A stretch of DNA of 64,000 nucleotides from Picocystis sp. L7 (taxonomy: Eukaryota > Chlorophyta > Picocystophyceae > Picocystales > Picocystaceae), in assembly GCA_020975725.1 (NCBI GenBank), contig QXJR01000011.1, positions 62,001 through 126,000 on the forward strand. Direction: 5' to 3'. The number at the start of each line of letters is the position of its first letter. Position 1 is the stretch's first letter. The position numbers were made by a program, and so were the translations under genes. A model generated the notes under the pieces. That model ran no database searches. It saw only the letters and a list, made by a program, of their open reading frames with translations, and had not been told where the DNA came from. Shown piece after piece: positions 1 to 9,900 of this stretch.

Positions 1-449
1 GGTGTGGATCGTTCGGCGGCGGATCGGCAGTGCAAGACGAGTGCATCGACTTCTTGGCTCGCAGATCCGTCTCTGGATCCAGGCTTGGATCGAGTCCCTC
101 CTTCGCACGCTCGATCTTCCTCGCTCGCCGCTCCCGTTTCCGGTCGGTTCCGTTTGCATCCTCTCGATCCTTCGTCCAGCTTCCTCTTGATTTCCTCGTA
201 CTTGTTCCGGTAGATGTCTTTCTTCCGCTTGAGATCCACGGCCACGCGCTTGGCGCACTCCACATCGATCCGAAGCTCGTCTCGCTCCCGCTGCAAGGCC
301 GTGCACTTGTCTTTCCACTTCTGCACCTCCCTTTCGGCGACCTCCACGTCTCGTTCGATCCGGTCCTTGACTTGTCCACCCAGGTCCTTCAGGGCACCTT
401 CCATCCTCTCCCAGGCCTCTCTGGCGCTCCCGAACCCGGACCCCTCCAT
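1..449 (-). CDS. Coiled-coil protein, N-terminal part (runs off left edge)
   Basis: An open frame on the minus strand starts at the ATG at 449 and has no stop before the window edge, giving about 149 residues of the N-terminus. Residues about 10-100 are rich in Glu, Lys, Arg and Leu with long charged heptad-like stretches (for example KWKDKCTALQRERDEL), typical of a coiled coil. The part nearest the edge is low-complexity and could be intronic. It is divergent from the GCNA-like gene, whose start at 671 is 221 bp away, so the two probably share a bidirectional promoter. I do not recognise the family and no function is proposed. Confidence 0.5.
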   Translation of the reverse strand, partial: MEGSGFGSAREAWERMEGALKDLGGQVKDRIERDVEVAEREVQKWKDKCTALQRERDELRIDVECAKRVAVDLKRKKDIYRNKYEEIKRKLDEGSRGCKRNRPETGAASEEDRACEGGTRSKPGSRDGSASQEVDALVLHCRSAAERST

Positions 450-536
450 CCCACGTGTCACGAACGTCGCCTGCTCATGTCCGCTTCGACACAAGGGAAT
501 CCTCCTGCTGCGCGTGCTTTGCTCCTGTCCACCCCC

Positions 537-552
537 TTGCGAATATTCGCAA
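537..552. promoter_or_regulatory. 16-bp perfect palindrome in the divergent promoter
   Basis: TTGCGAATATTCGCAA is its own reverse complement. It lies between the divergent starts at 449 (minus) and 671 (plus). A dimeric DNA-binding protein could use such a site. Binding is inference only. Confidence 0.3.
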
Positions 553-670
553 AGGCGGGGTGACCGTTGGTCCCGGAAGGATGGGCCCTTTTTGCTGTCC
601 TTTCACGGTCCATGGGGCGTGGTTTGGATTTGAACGGATCCTCGACAGATGTGGCTGGGAGCGACACGCC

Positions 671-3184
671 ATGGCGGACGTCAACGGGAAGATGGGAAGC
701 AAAACACCCTTGCCAGAAGCCATGAGAGGGAACCTGGGCAGGTGGAAGGACAAGAAGACACCCGCCACCGCGAAAAGGAGGCTGGGAACCGCCCGATGTG
801 CCGTGGACGCGGAGATGGAACCCATACCCGTGGACCTGCTCTCGCCCAACGTCACCTTCCGAAAGGTTCGGAAAGACGCAGGAGGAAACAAGGCAAAAGG
901 GAACGATAAAGAGGTGGGTGGTGTGGAACAGGTAACGGATGGAAAGGAAAACCGAGGGTTTGAACCGCAAGAAGAAAATACCACGAGGCCGTGGTTGGAC
1001 GACGGCCGCCAGGAGGAGAACCAAGAAAACGAAGAAACCCTGCAGCCTACAGCGTCCGAAGAAGGCTCCGCAGGTCGCTCGAACGAGAAGCAGGGATACG
1101 AAAGCGTTGTCGACAAGTCGAAAGACATGGAGCCGGTCACGGAAGACGTGCTCAAGCGATGGGACCGTGGACTGAAACGCATCCAAGAAGGCCTTCGTTG
1201 GCTGAGAGACGATGGAGGAAAGGACGCCCACGTCGTCCTGGCTATGTTCCTGGAGGGACACGGGGCAATGGAAAACGAAACAGAAGCCAAAGTCCTTCGA
1301 AAATGTGTGGAAGCCATTGACGGTTACGTTCCTCTCTCCGCCCGATTCAGGGACAAGGTAAGCCAGGAATCCACAGAAGAAGACTACAGAAGCTGTCGCA
1401 GCTCCTTGGGGGAACAAGAATCGTCCTCTGATTCCAGAAAAGATTACGAGGATTGCGATGCCGATGTGGCAGATGAAGTCCATGAGGAGGAAGGCACGGG
1501 TCCGCCACAGCCGCGCAAGTTGAGCTTTGGATCGCACACATCCAGCCAATCAGAGGTGGCGGACGCCAAACCAGGAACGGATGCCCTGCTCGTCGACCTG
1601 GAAAAGGCATCGATTTCCTCCCACGGACACTCAGAAGATGATGCCTTTCATGTTCCATCCTCGAGGAGGCCAGGAACCAGGCGGGTCCATCTTTTGTTGA
1701 GCGACGAAGAGGCTGTCTGTTCGCCATCCGCATCGGAGGAACGTTCCCCTGCCAATCCGAAGCCATCTACTGCATCGGATGACTGGCTCGAAGGGCCGGT
1801 TGGTTTTTCTACCGCAGTTAGGTTCCAAATCAGCGAGGAAGCCAAGCGCTTTTCTCCCCAACGTACATCTGCAGCGAAGGGGCGTGGGAAGCCCAAGCGG
1901 TTGCCCAAGTCTCCCTTCATCGATGACCAGGCGACAGAAAGAAATCATTTGGTGATGGACGAGTCGGACGCCAGCGAACCATACGAAAGCAGCTTCATCA
2001 ACGATTCAGAGGATGAGGAGGCATCTGAGGAGGAAGAGGAGTACGAACCAGAGAGCGAATGGGAATGTTCCGAGGTGGATTCCATAGAAGTACAGACCCG
2101 GCGAAAGGCACATTCGCACAAGGGATCAAAGGCGTCCCCGTGGAAGGTAGATTCAGACAATGAAGTTGGCAAACGGCTGGACTTCTCGGAGGACACTCCA
2201 TCGCTAGTGGATCGCATCTCTCGCATTCGTCTGGGCGCCCTGGATGCCGACAAGGCCGAGGAAGACGCTAGCGAGCATGAGGCGTCGAGGAGTGTGTCTT
2301 CAGACAGCGAGGACGATGGCCTGAACGGCGCCATCGTTTGGAAATCGGCCACCAAACCCCGTCGAACAAAGGGGACAACGGCGCCGAAGATTGAGGAGGA
2401 GGAGCTCTCGAATTTGCCTGTCGCCCGTTTGCCATCGAGGCACGAGGGCGTATCTCGACCAGCTGGTCTGGTGTCGTTCCAGGGTGGTGTCGCAGCATTC
2501 AGGAAGGAGCGTGGGAGGCTCACACAGGAGCTGTTCCGGGAGTACAATCTTCGCATCTTTGAGGGAAAGCTGCCTTTGGATTTGCTGGTGCAATGGAACA
2601 ACAAGCTGACGACGACGGCAGGACTGACCCACTACAAGCGTGAGGTGGCAAACGGCGCATACCAGTTCTCCGCCCGTGTGGAGCTCTCCAGCAAGGTGGT
2701 GGATGCCTTTCCCAAGCTGCAGCGCACTTTGTGCCACGAGCTGTGTCACGTGGCGGCATGGTTGTTGGATCACACGGCCAAGCCACCGCACGGGCCGGTG
2801 TTCAAGAAGTGGGCGTGTCTGGCGATGGACGTGTATCCCGACCTGGAGATCAGCACGTGCCACCAATACGAGATCCACTACCCGTACCGCTGGAAGTGCG
2901 GATCATGTCTCAAGGTGTACGGTCGCCATTCCAACTCCATCAAGCCGGAGAAGCACGCTTGTGGGATCTGTCGTGGACGTCTGGAACCCATGGGCAAGTT
3001 CAAACCGACCGGTTCACCGGTTCGAAAGCGCGCACCGAGCGCCTATACCAGCTTCGTGAAGGCCCACTTCGCCCAGGCGAGGTCGGATTTGGGCGAGGGC
3101 GTGTCTCACGGTGCGGTGATGCGTCATCTCTCGCACATGTGGCAGCAGCGCAAGTCTGCACCGACTTCGTCCGCCTTCCCTTGA
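671..3184 (+). CDS. GCNA: GCNA-like SprT-domain DNA-protein crosslink protease with HMG-like tail
   Basis: 837 residues from the ATG at 671. The frame is open further upstream, but that stretch does not look conserved. Residues 1 to about 610 are a long acidic, Ser/Glu/Asp-rich disordered region. Then comes a SprT-like domain (about 615-780) with the zinc-metalloprotease motif HELCHVAAW near residue 690 and a downstream PPHG histidine. A CxxC...CxxC zinc ribbon follows (CGSC and CGIC), and a C-terminal stretch of about 50 residues looks like an HMG box (KRAPSAYTSFVKAHF). This order (acidic disorder, SprT, zinc ribbon, HMG) is that of GCNA/ACRC proteins, which act on DNA-protein crosslinks in the nucleus. 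SPRTN is less likely because the HMG tail and long acidic N-terminus are GCNA features. Confidence 0.85.
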   Translation: MADVNGKMGSKTPLPEAMRGNLGRWKDKKTPATAKRRLGTARCAVDAEMEPIPVDLLSPNVTFRKVRKDAGGNKAKGNDKEVGGVEQVTDGKENRGFEPQEENTTRPWLDDGRQEENQENEETLQPTASEEGSAGRSNEKQGYESVVDKSKDMEPVTEDVLKRWDRGLKRIQEGLRWLRDDGGKDAHVVLAMFLEGHGAMENETEAKVLRKCVEAIDGYVPLSARFRDKVSQESTEEDYRSCRSSLGEQESSSDSRKDYEDCDADVADEVHEEEGTGPPQPRKLSFGSHTSSQSEVADAKPGTDALLVDLEKASISSHGHSEDDAFHVPSSRRPGTRRVHLLLSDEEAVCSPSASEERSPANPKPSTASDDWLEGPVGFSTAVRFQISEEAKRFSPQRTSAAKGRGKPKRLPKSPFIDDQATERNHLVMDESDASEPYESSFINDSEDEEASEEEEEYEPESEWECSEVDSIEVQTRRKAHSHKGSKASPWKVDSDNEVGKRLDFSEDTPSLVDRISRIRLGALDADKAEEDASEHEASRSVSSDSEDDGLNGAIVWKSATKPRRTKGTTAPKIEEEELSNLPVARLPSRHEGVSRPAGLVSFQGGVAAFRKERGRLTQELFREYNLRIFEGKLPLDLLVQWNNKLTTTAGLTHYKREVANGAYQFSARVELSSKVVDAFPKLQRTLCHELCHVAAWLLDHTAKPPHGPVFKKWACLAMDVYPDLEISTCHQYEIHYPYRWKCGSCLKVYGRHSNSIKPEKHACGICRGRLEPMGKFKPTGSPVRKRAPSAYTSFVKAHFAQARSDLGEGVSHGAVMRHLSHMWQQRKSAPTSSAFP

Positions 3185-3467
3185 ACGTCGGGTGTTGTAC
3201 GTTCCATGGGTTTACAACCTCCATCTCGCCCCCTCTCCCTTTCTTCGGACGCTCGTGTCCATTCCGTGACGTCGATGGCAGGGTCTAGCCTCCGCTCGTG
3301 GCGTCTCGCACGCACGGATTCCGCCGCCATGCCGTTCCCCGCCTTCCCGCCATTTTTTCTTCCCATCGCGATCTCCATCCCCCCTTCCCGAGATCTCTGG
3401 TCTCGAGATCTCGATTGTTTGGGGAAGATCTCGATGCCGATCGGGGTTTCTTGGTTCGAGGTCTCGA

Positions 3468-3476
3468 TTTCCCGCC
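3468..3476 (+). promoter_or_regulatory. E2F-like site TTTCCCGCC
   Basis: Exact match to the classical E2F/DP consensus, 318 bp upstream of the DRP5B start. A second exact copy lies at 3654. Binding is inferred from consensus only. Confidence 0.45.
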
Positions 3477-3653
3477 CTTTTCCACCCCCTTCCCCTCCCT
3501 CTCCGGTGGGTTTCAAACCACCGTCCTCGACGCCGCACGCCCCATCGACCCTTCCCTTCCCCCTAGCTATTCCCCCATTCTCCGCGGGGTGGGACCGAGC
3601 GTCGCGGAGGCGCGTCTCCCCCTGGGGTTGGGGGGTGGATCTCTACGTGTGGA

Positions 3654-3662
3654 TTTCCCGCC
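3654..3662 (+). promoter_or_regulatory. E2F-like site TTTCCCGCC
   Basis: Second exact copy, 132 bp upstream of the DRP5B start at 3794. Plastid-division genes of unicellular red algae are known to be expressed around S phase, so two such sites here are plausible. Confidence 0.45.
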
Positions 3663-3793
3663 ACCCAGGCAACTTCGACCGACGACGGCATCGCCAACTT
3701 CGTCGAAAGGCGCACGCTTGGACGCGCTTTTTCGCGACCTTGGAGGGCGCCAGAAGGCGTGGAAGGGAGGGTTGGACGGACAGGAGGGAAGAG

Positions 3794-6316
3794 ATGGCGT
3801 CTCCGGCCGAACGGTGGCTGGCAAGACGGGGTGGCACGCCGCACGCCACGCCCACCACCAGCCACACGACATGGAGGAGCGGCGGTGGTTCTGCGAACCC
3901 ATCGGGAAATGCGAGAGGCGGAGAGTCCCCAGGATCGCCCATGAAGACGCCCGTGGGATCGCCCAACAAGAGCGAAAGGAACGCCACGCCCACCAGCGGG
4001 TACGAAAGAGGAGGGTTTGGTACGCCAGAGAAGTTCTTCCGAACCGGAAACGAAAGGTTGTACGAGGCCTACAACGAACTCCACTCCCTCGCCCAAGACT
4101 TCCAAAAACCCTTCGATGCTCCAGCCATCCTCGTCGTGGGACACCAAACCGACGGAAAATCGGCACTCGTCGAAGCGCTCATGGGATTCCAATTCAACCA
4201 CGTCGGGGGTGGCACCAAAACCAGGAGACCTATCACGCTGCACATGAAGTACAACGCAGCGTGCATTGAACCCTGCTGCTACCTCTACAACGAGGACAAC
4301 ATCGAAGAGGAAGTTACCCTCGAAGAGCTGCAGTCCTACATCGAGAACGAGAACCGGAGGCTGGAAAGGGACACCGCCATGTTCTGGGCCAAGGAGATCG
4401 TCGTCAAGATTGAGTACAAGTACTGCCCCAACCTAACCATCATCGACACGCCGGGACTCATCTCGGCTGCACCCGGAAGAAGGAACAGTCAACTGCAGGC
4501 GGCTGCAAGGGCGGTGGAAAACCTCGTCAAGTCCAAGATGAGGCAGAAGGAGTTTGTCATCCTCTGCCTGGAAGACACCAGCGATTGGAGCAATGCCACC
4601 ACCCGCAGATTGGTGATGGACGCGGATCCCGAGCTCTCCAGGACGGTACTGGTGTCCACCAAGTTCGACACCCGTATCCCGCAGTTCTCTCGTTCAACTG
4701 ATCTCTATGAGTTCATCCATCCATCCTCGAGGCTATTGGAGAACACGGTCATGGGTGGTGGTCCGTTCTTCACCTCCGTCCCGAGTGGGCGAGTCGGTGT
4801 TGGTACCGACTCCATGTACCGTTCCAACGAGCAGTTCCGCAATGCCGTCCATCAGAGGGAGGAGATGGACGTTGCGCTGCTAGAAAAGCGCTTGGACCGT
4901 CCACTGGAACCACAAGAAAGATCAAGGATCGGCATCTCGCAGCTCCGGCGCTTCTTGGAGCAGATCCTTCAGAGCCGCTACCTGGAAAACGTACCAAGCA
5001 TTGTTCCCCTTTTGGAAAAAGAACATCGGCTGGCCACAGCCAAGCTCAGGCAGATCAGCGACGAGCTGAACGACTTTGACCGAGACAAGCTTCGAGAGAA
5101 GGGACGAACCTTCCGTGAGGGTTTCCTCACGAAGATCGAGTTACTGATGAAGGGGACGGCTAATGCGCCCATCGAAAAGTTTGGGGAGACCATTGCCGAT
5201 GAGCATGTTCGAGGGGGTGCATTCGTTGGTGTGGATGGTCAGCCTCTACCCCACTATGCCACCCTCTCCAATTCCAACATGAGACTGTTTGGAGGTGCCC
5301 AGTACCACAGGGCGATGTCCGAGTTCCGTCATGTGGTAGGACAGATGACATGCCCGGCTGTTTCTCGTGAGGAGGTTGTGAATGCATGCGGTGTGGATGA
5401 AGTACACGACGGCGTGAATTACATCCGTGCTGCGTGCACGGTGGCCATCAATAAGGCCAAGGACACTTTTGAGCCGTTTTTGTACCAGCTGGGCTACAGG
5501 CTTGCGCATGTCGTGAGACGACTCTTGCCTATCGCTTTTCATCTACTTCAGGCAGAAGGTACTTTCTTGAATGGCCACGAGCTCTTCTTGAAAAGGGTAG
5601 GTGGCTCGTACAAGACCTTCATCGAGTCCACCGAAAAGTCCTGCAGGGATATCTGTGTACAGGATTTGCAGAGCTTGACCGAGTACGTGACATGGTCATT
5701 GCACAACAAAAACAGGACTGCACTTCGCACTTTCCTCAGCAATGCCGGCAACCCAGACATAGCTCCCAGCTTTGCCGCAGAAGAGTCTCCAAGTGCAGGA
5801 GCAGGTGGCAAGGGCCGTCGTAGCAGCCAACAGCCCATGTCTTCCTCCTTATCTAGCATGTCAAATGCCCAACTCGTCGATGTTCTCGATGCCACACTTT
5901 GGAACAGGAAACTAGGTGCAGTCACGGAAGAAATTGTGCATGCCATCGTGTGCCAGGTATTCGAAGGCATTCGTGACTTTTACGTCCAGACAGTGGAGCT
6001 GAAGTTCAACTGCTTCTTCTTAATGCCCGTCCTGAAAAAATTCCCCATGAAGTTGAGAGAGGAAATCGAGGCAGCGTACGAAGAGGATTTGGAAGGGGTG
6101 TTTGACGTGAGGGCAGTCAGATCAGCCTTGGTAGATCGAAGGAAAGCATTGGAAAACGAGCTGGACCAGGTGGAGAGTCTGCAGAATAAGTTTACGTCTA
6201 TCCACGCAACCATTGTGCAACCCTCTCCAGTGGTGGAGAAAGCAGTGAACGAGCTTCATCGCACGAAGCTGCACACAGATGCTCCACGTCGCACACCTCT
6301 GGCCAGTATCCGGTGA
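3794..6316 (+). CDS. DRP5B: Plastid-division dynamin DRP5B/ARC5
   Basis: 840 residues. I chose the ATG at 3794 because the frame upstream of it is low-complexity leader-like sequence. After a Ser/Gly/Pro-rich N-terminus of about 90 residues comes a dynamin GTPase domain. The P-loop GHQTDGKSALVEAL is near residue 118 and the switch motif DTPGLIS near 218, with a VSTKFD base-recognition segment near 294. The segment FQFNHVGGGTKTRRP is typical of the ARC5/DRP5B subfamily rather than of classical dynamins. The rest is a helical stalk ending in a GED-like region with clusters of charged residues. DRP5B assembles on the cytosolic side of the plastid envelope and, in plants, also acts on peroxisomes. 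Length is close to plant ARC5. Two E2F-like sites lie upstream. Confidence 0.9.
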   Translation: MASPAERWLARRGGTPHATPTTSHTTWRSGGGSANPSGNARGGESPGSPMKTPVGSPNKSERNATPTSGYERGGFGTPEKFFRTGNERLYEAYNELHSLAQDFQKPFDAPAILVVGHQTDGKSALVEALMGFQFNHVGGGTKTRRPITLHMKYNAACIEPCCYLYNEDNIEEEVTLEELQSYIENENRRLERDTAMFWAKEIVVKIEYKYCPNLTIIDTPGLISAAPGRRNSQLQAAARAVENLVKSKMRQKEFVILCLEDTSDWSNATTRRLVMDADPELSRTVLVSTKFDTRIPQFSRSTDLYEFIHPSSRLLENTVMGGGPFFTSVPSGRVGVGTDSMYRSNEQFRNAVHQREEMDVALLEKRLDRPLEPQERSRIGISQLRRFLEQILQSRYLENVPSIVPLLEKEHRLATAKLRQISDELNDFDRDKLREKGRTFREGFLTKIELLMKGTANAPIEKFGETIADEHVRGGAFVGVDGQPLPHYATLSNSNMRLFGGAQYHRAMSEFRHVVGQMTCPAVSREEVVNACGVDEVHDGVNYIRAACTVAINKAKDTFEPFLYQLGYRLAHVVRRLLPIAFHLLQAEGTFLNGHELFLKRVGGSYKTFIESTEKSCRDICVQDLQSLTEYVTWSLHNKNRTALRTFLSNAGNPDIAPSFAAEESPSAGAGGKGRRSSQQPMSSSLSSMSNAQLVDVLDATLWNRKLGAVTEEIVHAIVCQVFEGIRDFYVQTVELKFNCFFLMPVLKKFPMKLREEIEAAYEEDLEGVFDVRAVRSALVDRRKALENELDQVESLQNKFTSIHATIVQPSPVVEKAVNELHRTKLHTDAPRRTPLASIR

Positions 6317-6974
6317 TTCTTTCACGAGGCGCTATCTTTGCTGCCTCGCAGGTCGAGACTGTGGGAACGTAGGCGCAGTGCACCCCACACTTGTCTTGCC
6401 ATGTAACGTTTCCTTGTTCTCTTTATTTACTTTTTAGGCAGGAACTGTTCCACATGGTCCTCTCTGACGTACGCCCGTCCTGGTCAAGCGGCTTGTTGAT
6501 GCATCCAAGATCATCCCACCCGTGGCTGGACCTCGTCTGGGCTTGTCTCATGGCCTGCACCATCGACCTTATGCATGTCTCATGGCGTTGTTCCACCGAT
6601 TCAAGCTTCCACATGCCTTGTGGGCATGATGCTTTTCCGTTCTTTTCCCTTCGGACAGGAACCATCGGTCTACCCTTTCTCCCCGGTCAAGCTTCTCCGA
6701 TCGATCGGTATCCGATTCCCTTTGTACGCCCTTTCGCCCCCGGGTTCTCGAGGTTCGAATGGTCGTCTCGGTCCACGATCGACGCGCTCCATCACGTCCA
6801 CTTCGAGCGCGCTTTTCTTGCTTTTCCTCCCGACTTGTGCTTGGAAACGAGACCGTCACGACTGGAAAGGATATCTCCCGCATCGAATCTGTTCTTCGAT
6901 TGACGAGAGGCGCCGTTTCGGGACGGAGCGACGCGGTGGAAGGGACGGTGCTGCACATCAACATAGGAAGGGAA
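6317..6974. other. Intergenic region between DRP5B and TBCD
   Basis: Same-strand spacer of 658 bp containing the DRP5B 3' end and the TBCD promoter and leader. The TBCD frame is open back to 6759, but that part is not conserved-looking. No RNA gene or other coding signal seen. Confidence 0.5.
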
Positions 6975-9900
6975 ATGGAGACCAGCTTTGCACGCTGTGT
7001 CGCGAACATGCAGGCGTCTAGAACCGCATGGGAGAGGAGGGAAGCTTTGCAAGAAACCAAGAAGTGTGTTGGCCTTCTCAGGGAGCGTCCATCTGCCATG
7101 GATGGAGCCTTGGAAGGCGCAGTGACTTGGTTGATGAAGGATCTCCTGCAGCTCACAAGGAGAGGCTTGGAAGCAGCAAGCGAAAAGAAACGAATATACC
7201 GGAAACAGGAAGATGAAGAAGAGACGACTAGTCAAATTCTGGCATTGGAAGAGAGCGGACAGGAACCTGTGGACGAGGAGGGAGGCGAGCAAGGGAAACC
7301 CATGAGTGTGCCTCCCGTGAACCTGGAAGAAGTGAGGGAACATTGCAAACTCGTTCTAGAACTGGTGAATGCCAGGGGATGGAAAGCAGTGATGAGATGT
7401 ATGCCTCATGAGGCAAGAGACCTGGAAGGGGCCGCAAGGCTACTTCTCAGCATGGAACAGGAATGTCCACATCCGGCAAACAAGGAAGACCGATCGGGCA
7501 TACCCAAAATGCAACCAGGCACAGATACCGCATGGGAAGAAAGCCAATCGCTGGGAATACGGCAGAATCCTACAAGGAAAAGCACTGAACAGAGCGACAA
7601 GCAAATATTTCGATGTACAATGTTCAATGGGTCGGAGGACAGTGCAGAAGAATGGGAAGATGTCGGCGAGGTAAAATGCGTCCTGCTTCTGTGGCTATGT
7701 GTGCTAGTCCTTCTCCCCTTCGATATTGCTGTGGTAGATAGCACCAGAGAAAATCTCAACGCAAAACCACTTGAAGAAGAGCTGATCGATCTGAGCAAGC
7801 ACTTCCTGGCCACGCCCGGTAACTTGCGGGACATGGCAGCACTGCTACTTTCCAGACTTCTTTCACGAAGAGACATGAAACCACAACTGCTGAGCTTCTG
7901 CAGATGGTGCTCAAATCAAGTTTTAGGGAGTGACTTGGATCCGCACTGCTTTCTGATCCCGGGCATTGCGCATGCCATGGCTCACATTTTCAAAATGGGG
8001 AGCAAGGATAGTCTTATCATGGTTGCGGAGGAGGGCTGGAAAGTTGCGGAAGCTTTGTCGGTAGGCTGTCAGCAAGTTGGCAGTACGCTTGTGAGGAAGT
8101 TGGGCCACAAGCTGGTGCAAAGGGTTCTGCTCGCCATGCTTCCCGCAGCAGCAGTCTCCTGGAAGTATGATCGCAGGATAACCAGCCTCTTGTTTGATGA
8201 TTCGCATCACCAACGAGAGCAAAGAAACAAGGTAGAGGCAGTGTCTTGTGAGGATGAGGAATTCTGTGCCCCTGAGTTTTTGGAAGCTGCGGTAGAAATG
8301 TTGTTGTCGGGGCTGAAGGATCGCGATACAGTGGTGCGTTGGTCTGCTGCAAAAGGTCTTGGCCGCATTAGCTCTCGCTTACCTCTCTCTTTGGCTGGGG
8401 ATGTGGTGGAAGCAGTGGTTGACATACTCTCACCTACTCACAACGATTCTGCCTGGCACGGTGGTTGCCTAGCTGTTGCAGAGCTTGCTCGACGAGGCTT
8501 GCTGCTACCTGTGCACTTGGACAACGTGGTTCCCAAAGTAGTCACCGCTTTGGCCTACGACGTACGACGAGGACCACACAGTGTGGGCGCCCACGTTCGC
8601 GATGCAGCATGCTACGTTTGTTGGGCATTTGCACGTGCGTACGAACCAAAAGTGATGAAGAAACCTGCATTGCAGCTTGCACCTGCCTTGCTGGTGACTG
8701 CATGTTATGATCGTGAAGTACATTGCAGGAGGGCAGCTTCTGCCGCTTTCCAAGAAGCAGTCGGAAGGCAGGGTGCGACTTCTTTTGCCCATGGTATAGA
8801 AATCATCACTGCTGCAGACTATGTCACCGTTGGCCCCAGGCAAAGGGCTTTCTTGGAAGTGGCTCCTTTTGTGGCTCAGTTTGCTGAATACACAGATGCA
8901 TTTGTCGATCATCTTGTTCATGTGAAACTTAGGCATTGGGAATGCTCACTGAGAAAACTGTCAGCAAAGGGACTGAAGGAGTTGTGTGCACATGGGAGAG
9001 AGAAAGTTCTGGAGGCCCTTTCTCGGACGTTGATTCCACTGTGCACGGATCCACAGTTGGAGATCAGGCATGGGGCTGTGTATGGTGTGGCAGAATCTTT
9101 GATCGGCCTGGGAGAGTCGATGGACATCAAGACTCTGGGCACCCCTCGTATCGATGCACTTTCCAGCATCATTGCTCGTATCATAGATGCCAAGCTATGC
9201 AGGGGCAAAGGGGGCGAATTGATGCGCACTGCGGTTTGCAAATTGATTCAGAGCATTTCAACGGTGAACCTACCTGTGGACATGGAATTCCTCAGTCAGG
9301 CTCAGCGCACCCTCGATGAAAACTTGGCTCATCCCAACGCTGAAATTCAAGAAATGGCATCAGAAGGTATGAGGATTTTTCTCAAAGCATACTTCTCAGA
9401 TGACCGTAATCATGCAGAGATTCTCGTTTTGCAATACTGCACCTGGCTGACGGCCACAGACAATCCACCCAGACGCCGTGGCGGTGCCTTGGCACTTGCT
9501 GCCATCCCTGAATCTCTATATGCTGATTCTCCCTTGTTCGGGCAAGCAATGACAGCGCTTTGCAGCAGTTCAGCTCTAGGAGGGGAGTCTTGCCATGAAG
9601 ATGCAGAAACAAGGGTCAACTCGGTAAAAGCCATCGGAGTAATTTACAGGAATCTTTGTCAGCAGGGTCCTGCTGTTCTGAAGCAAACAATTTCTGTTGC
9701 CATGAACAAGGAGGTTTTTACTTCTCTACTCAAAGCCCTGGATGATTACAGCATTGATGACAGGGGGGATGTCGGTTCCTGGGTCCGAGAGGCGTCCATC
9801 AGGTCCATTCAAGAATTCCTGGCTGTAAATCAGGACATGCTTGCTGCTGGAGGCAAAGTGGACCTGCGCCAGATGGAGACTCTGGCCTTCGGTCGATTAG

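Larger units (their letters stand above)
3185..3793. other. Intergenic region before DRP5B, with E2F-like sites and repeated TCTCGAT
   Basis: No supported gene. It holds the 3' end of the GCNA-like transcript and the DRP5B promoter. Between about 3395 and 3470 the motif TCTCGA(T) recurs (GTCTCGAGATCTCGAT, AGATCTCGATG, GGTCTCGATT). Two exact TTTCCCGCC sites are listed separately. Confidence 0.6.

Noticed and set aside
458-1549. 363-codon minus frame over the GCNA-like N-terminus
   Set aside because: Shadow frame opposite an acidic low-complexity region.
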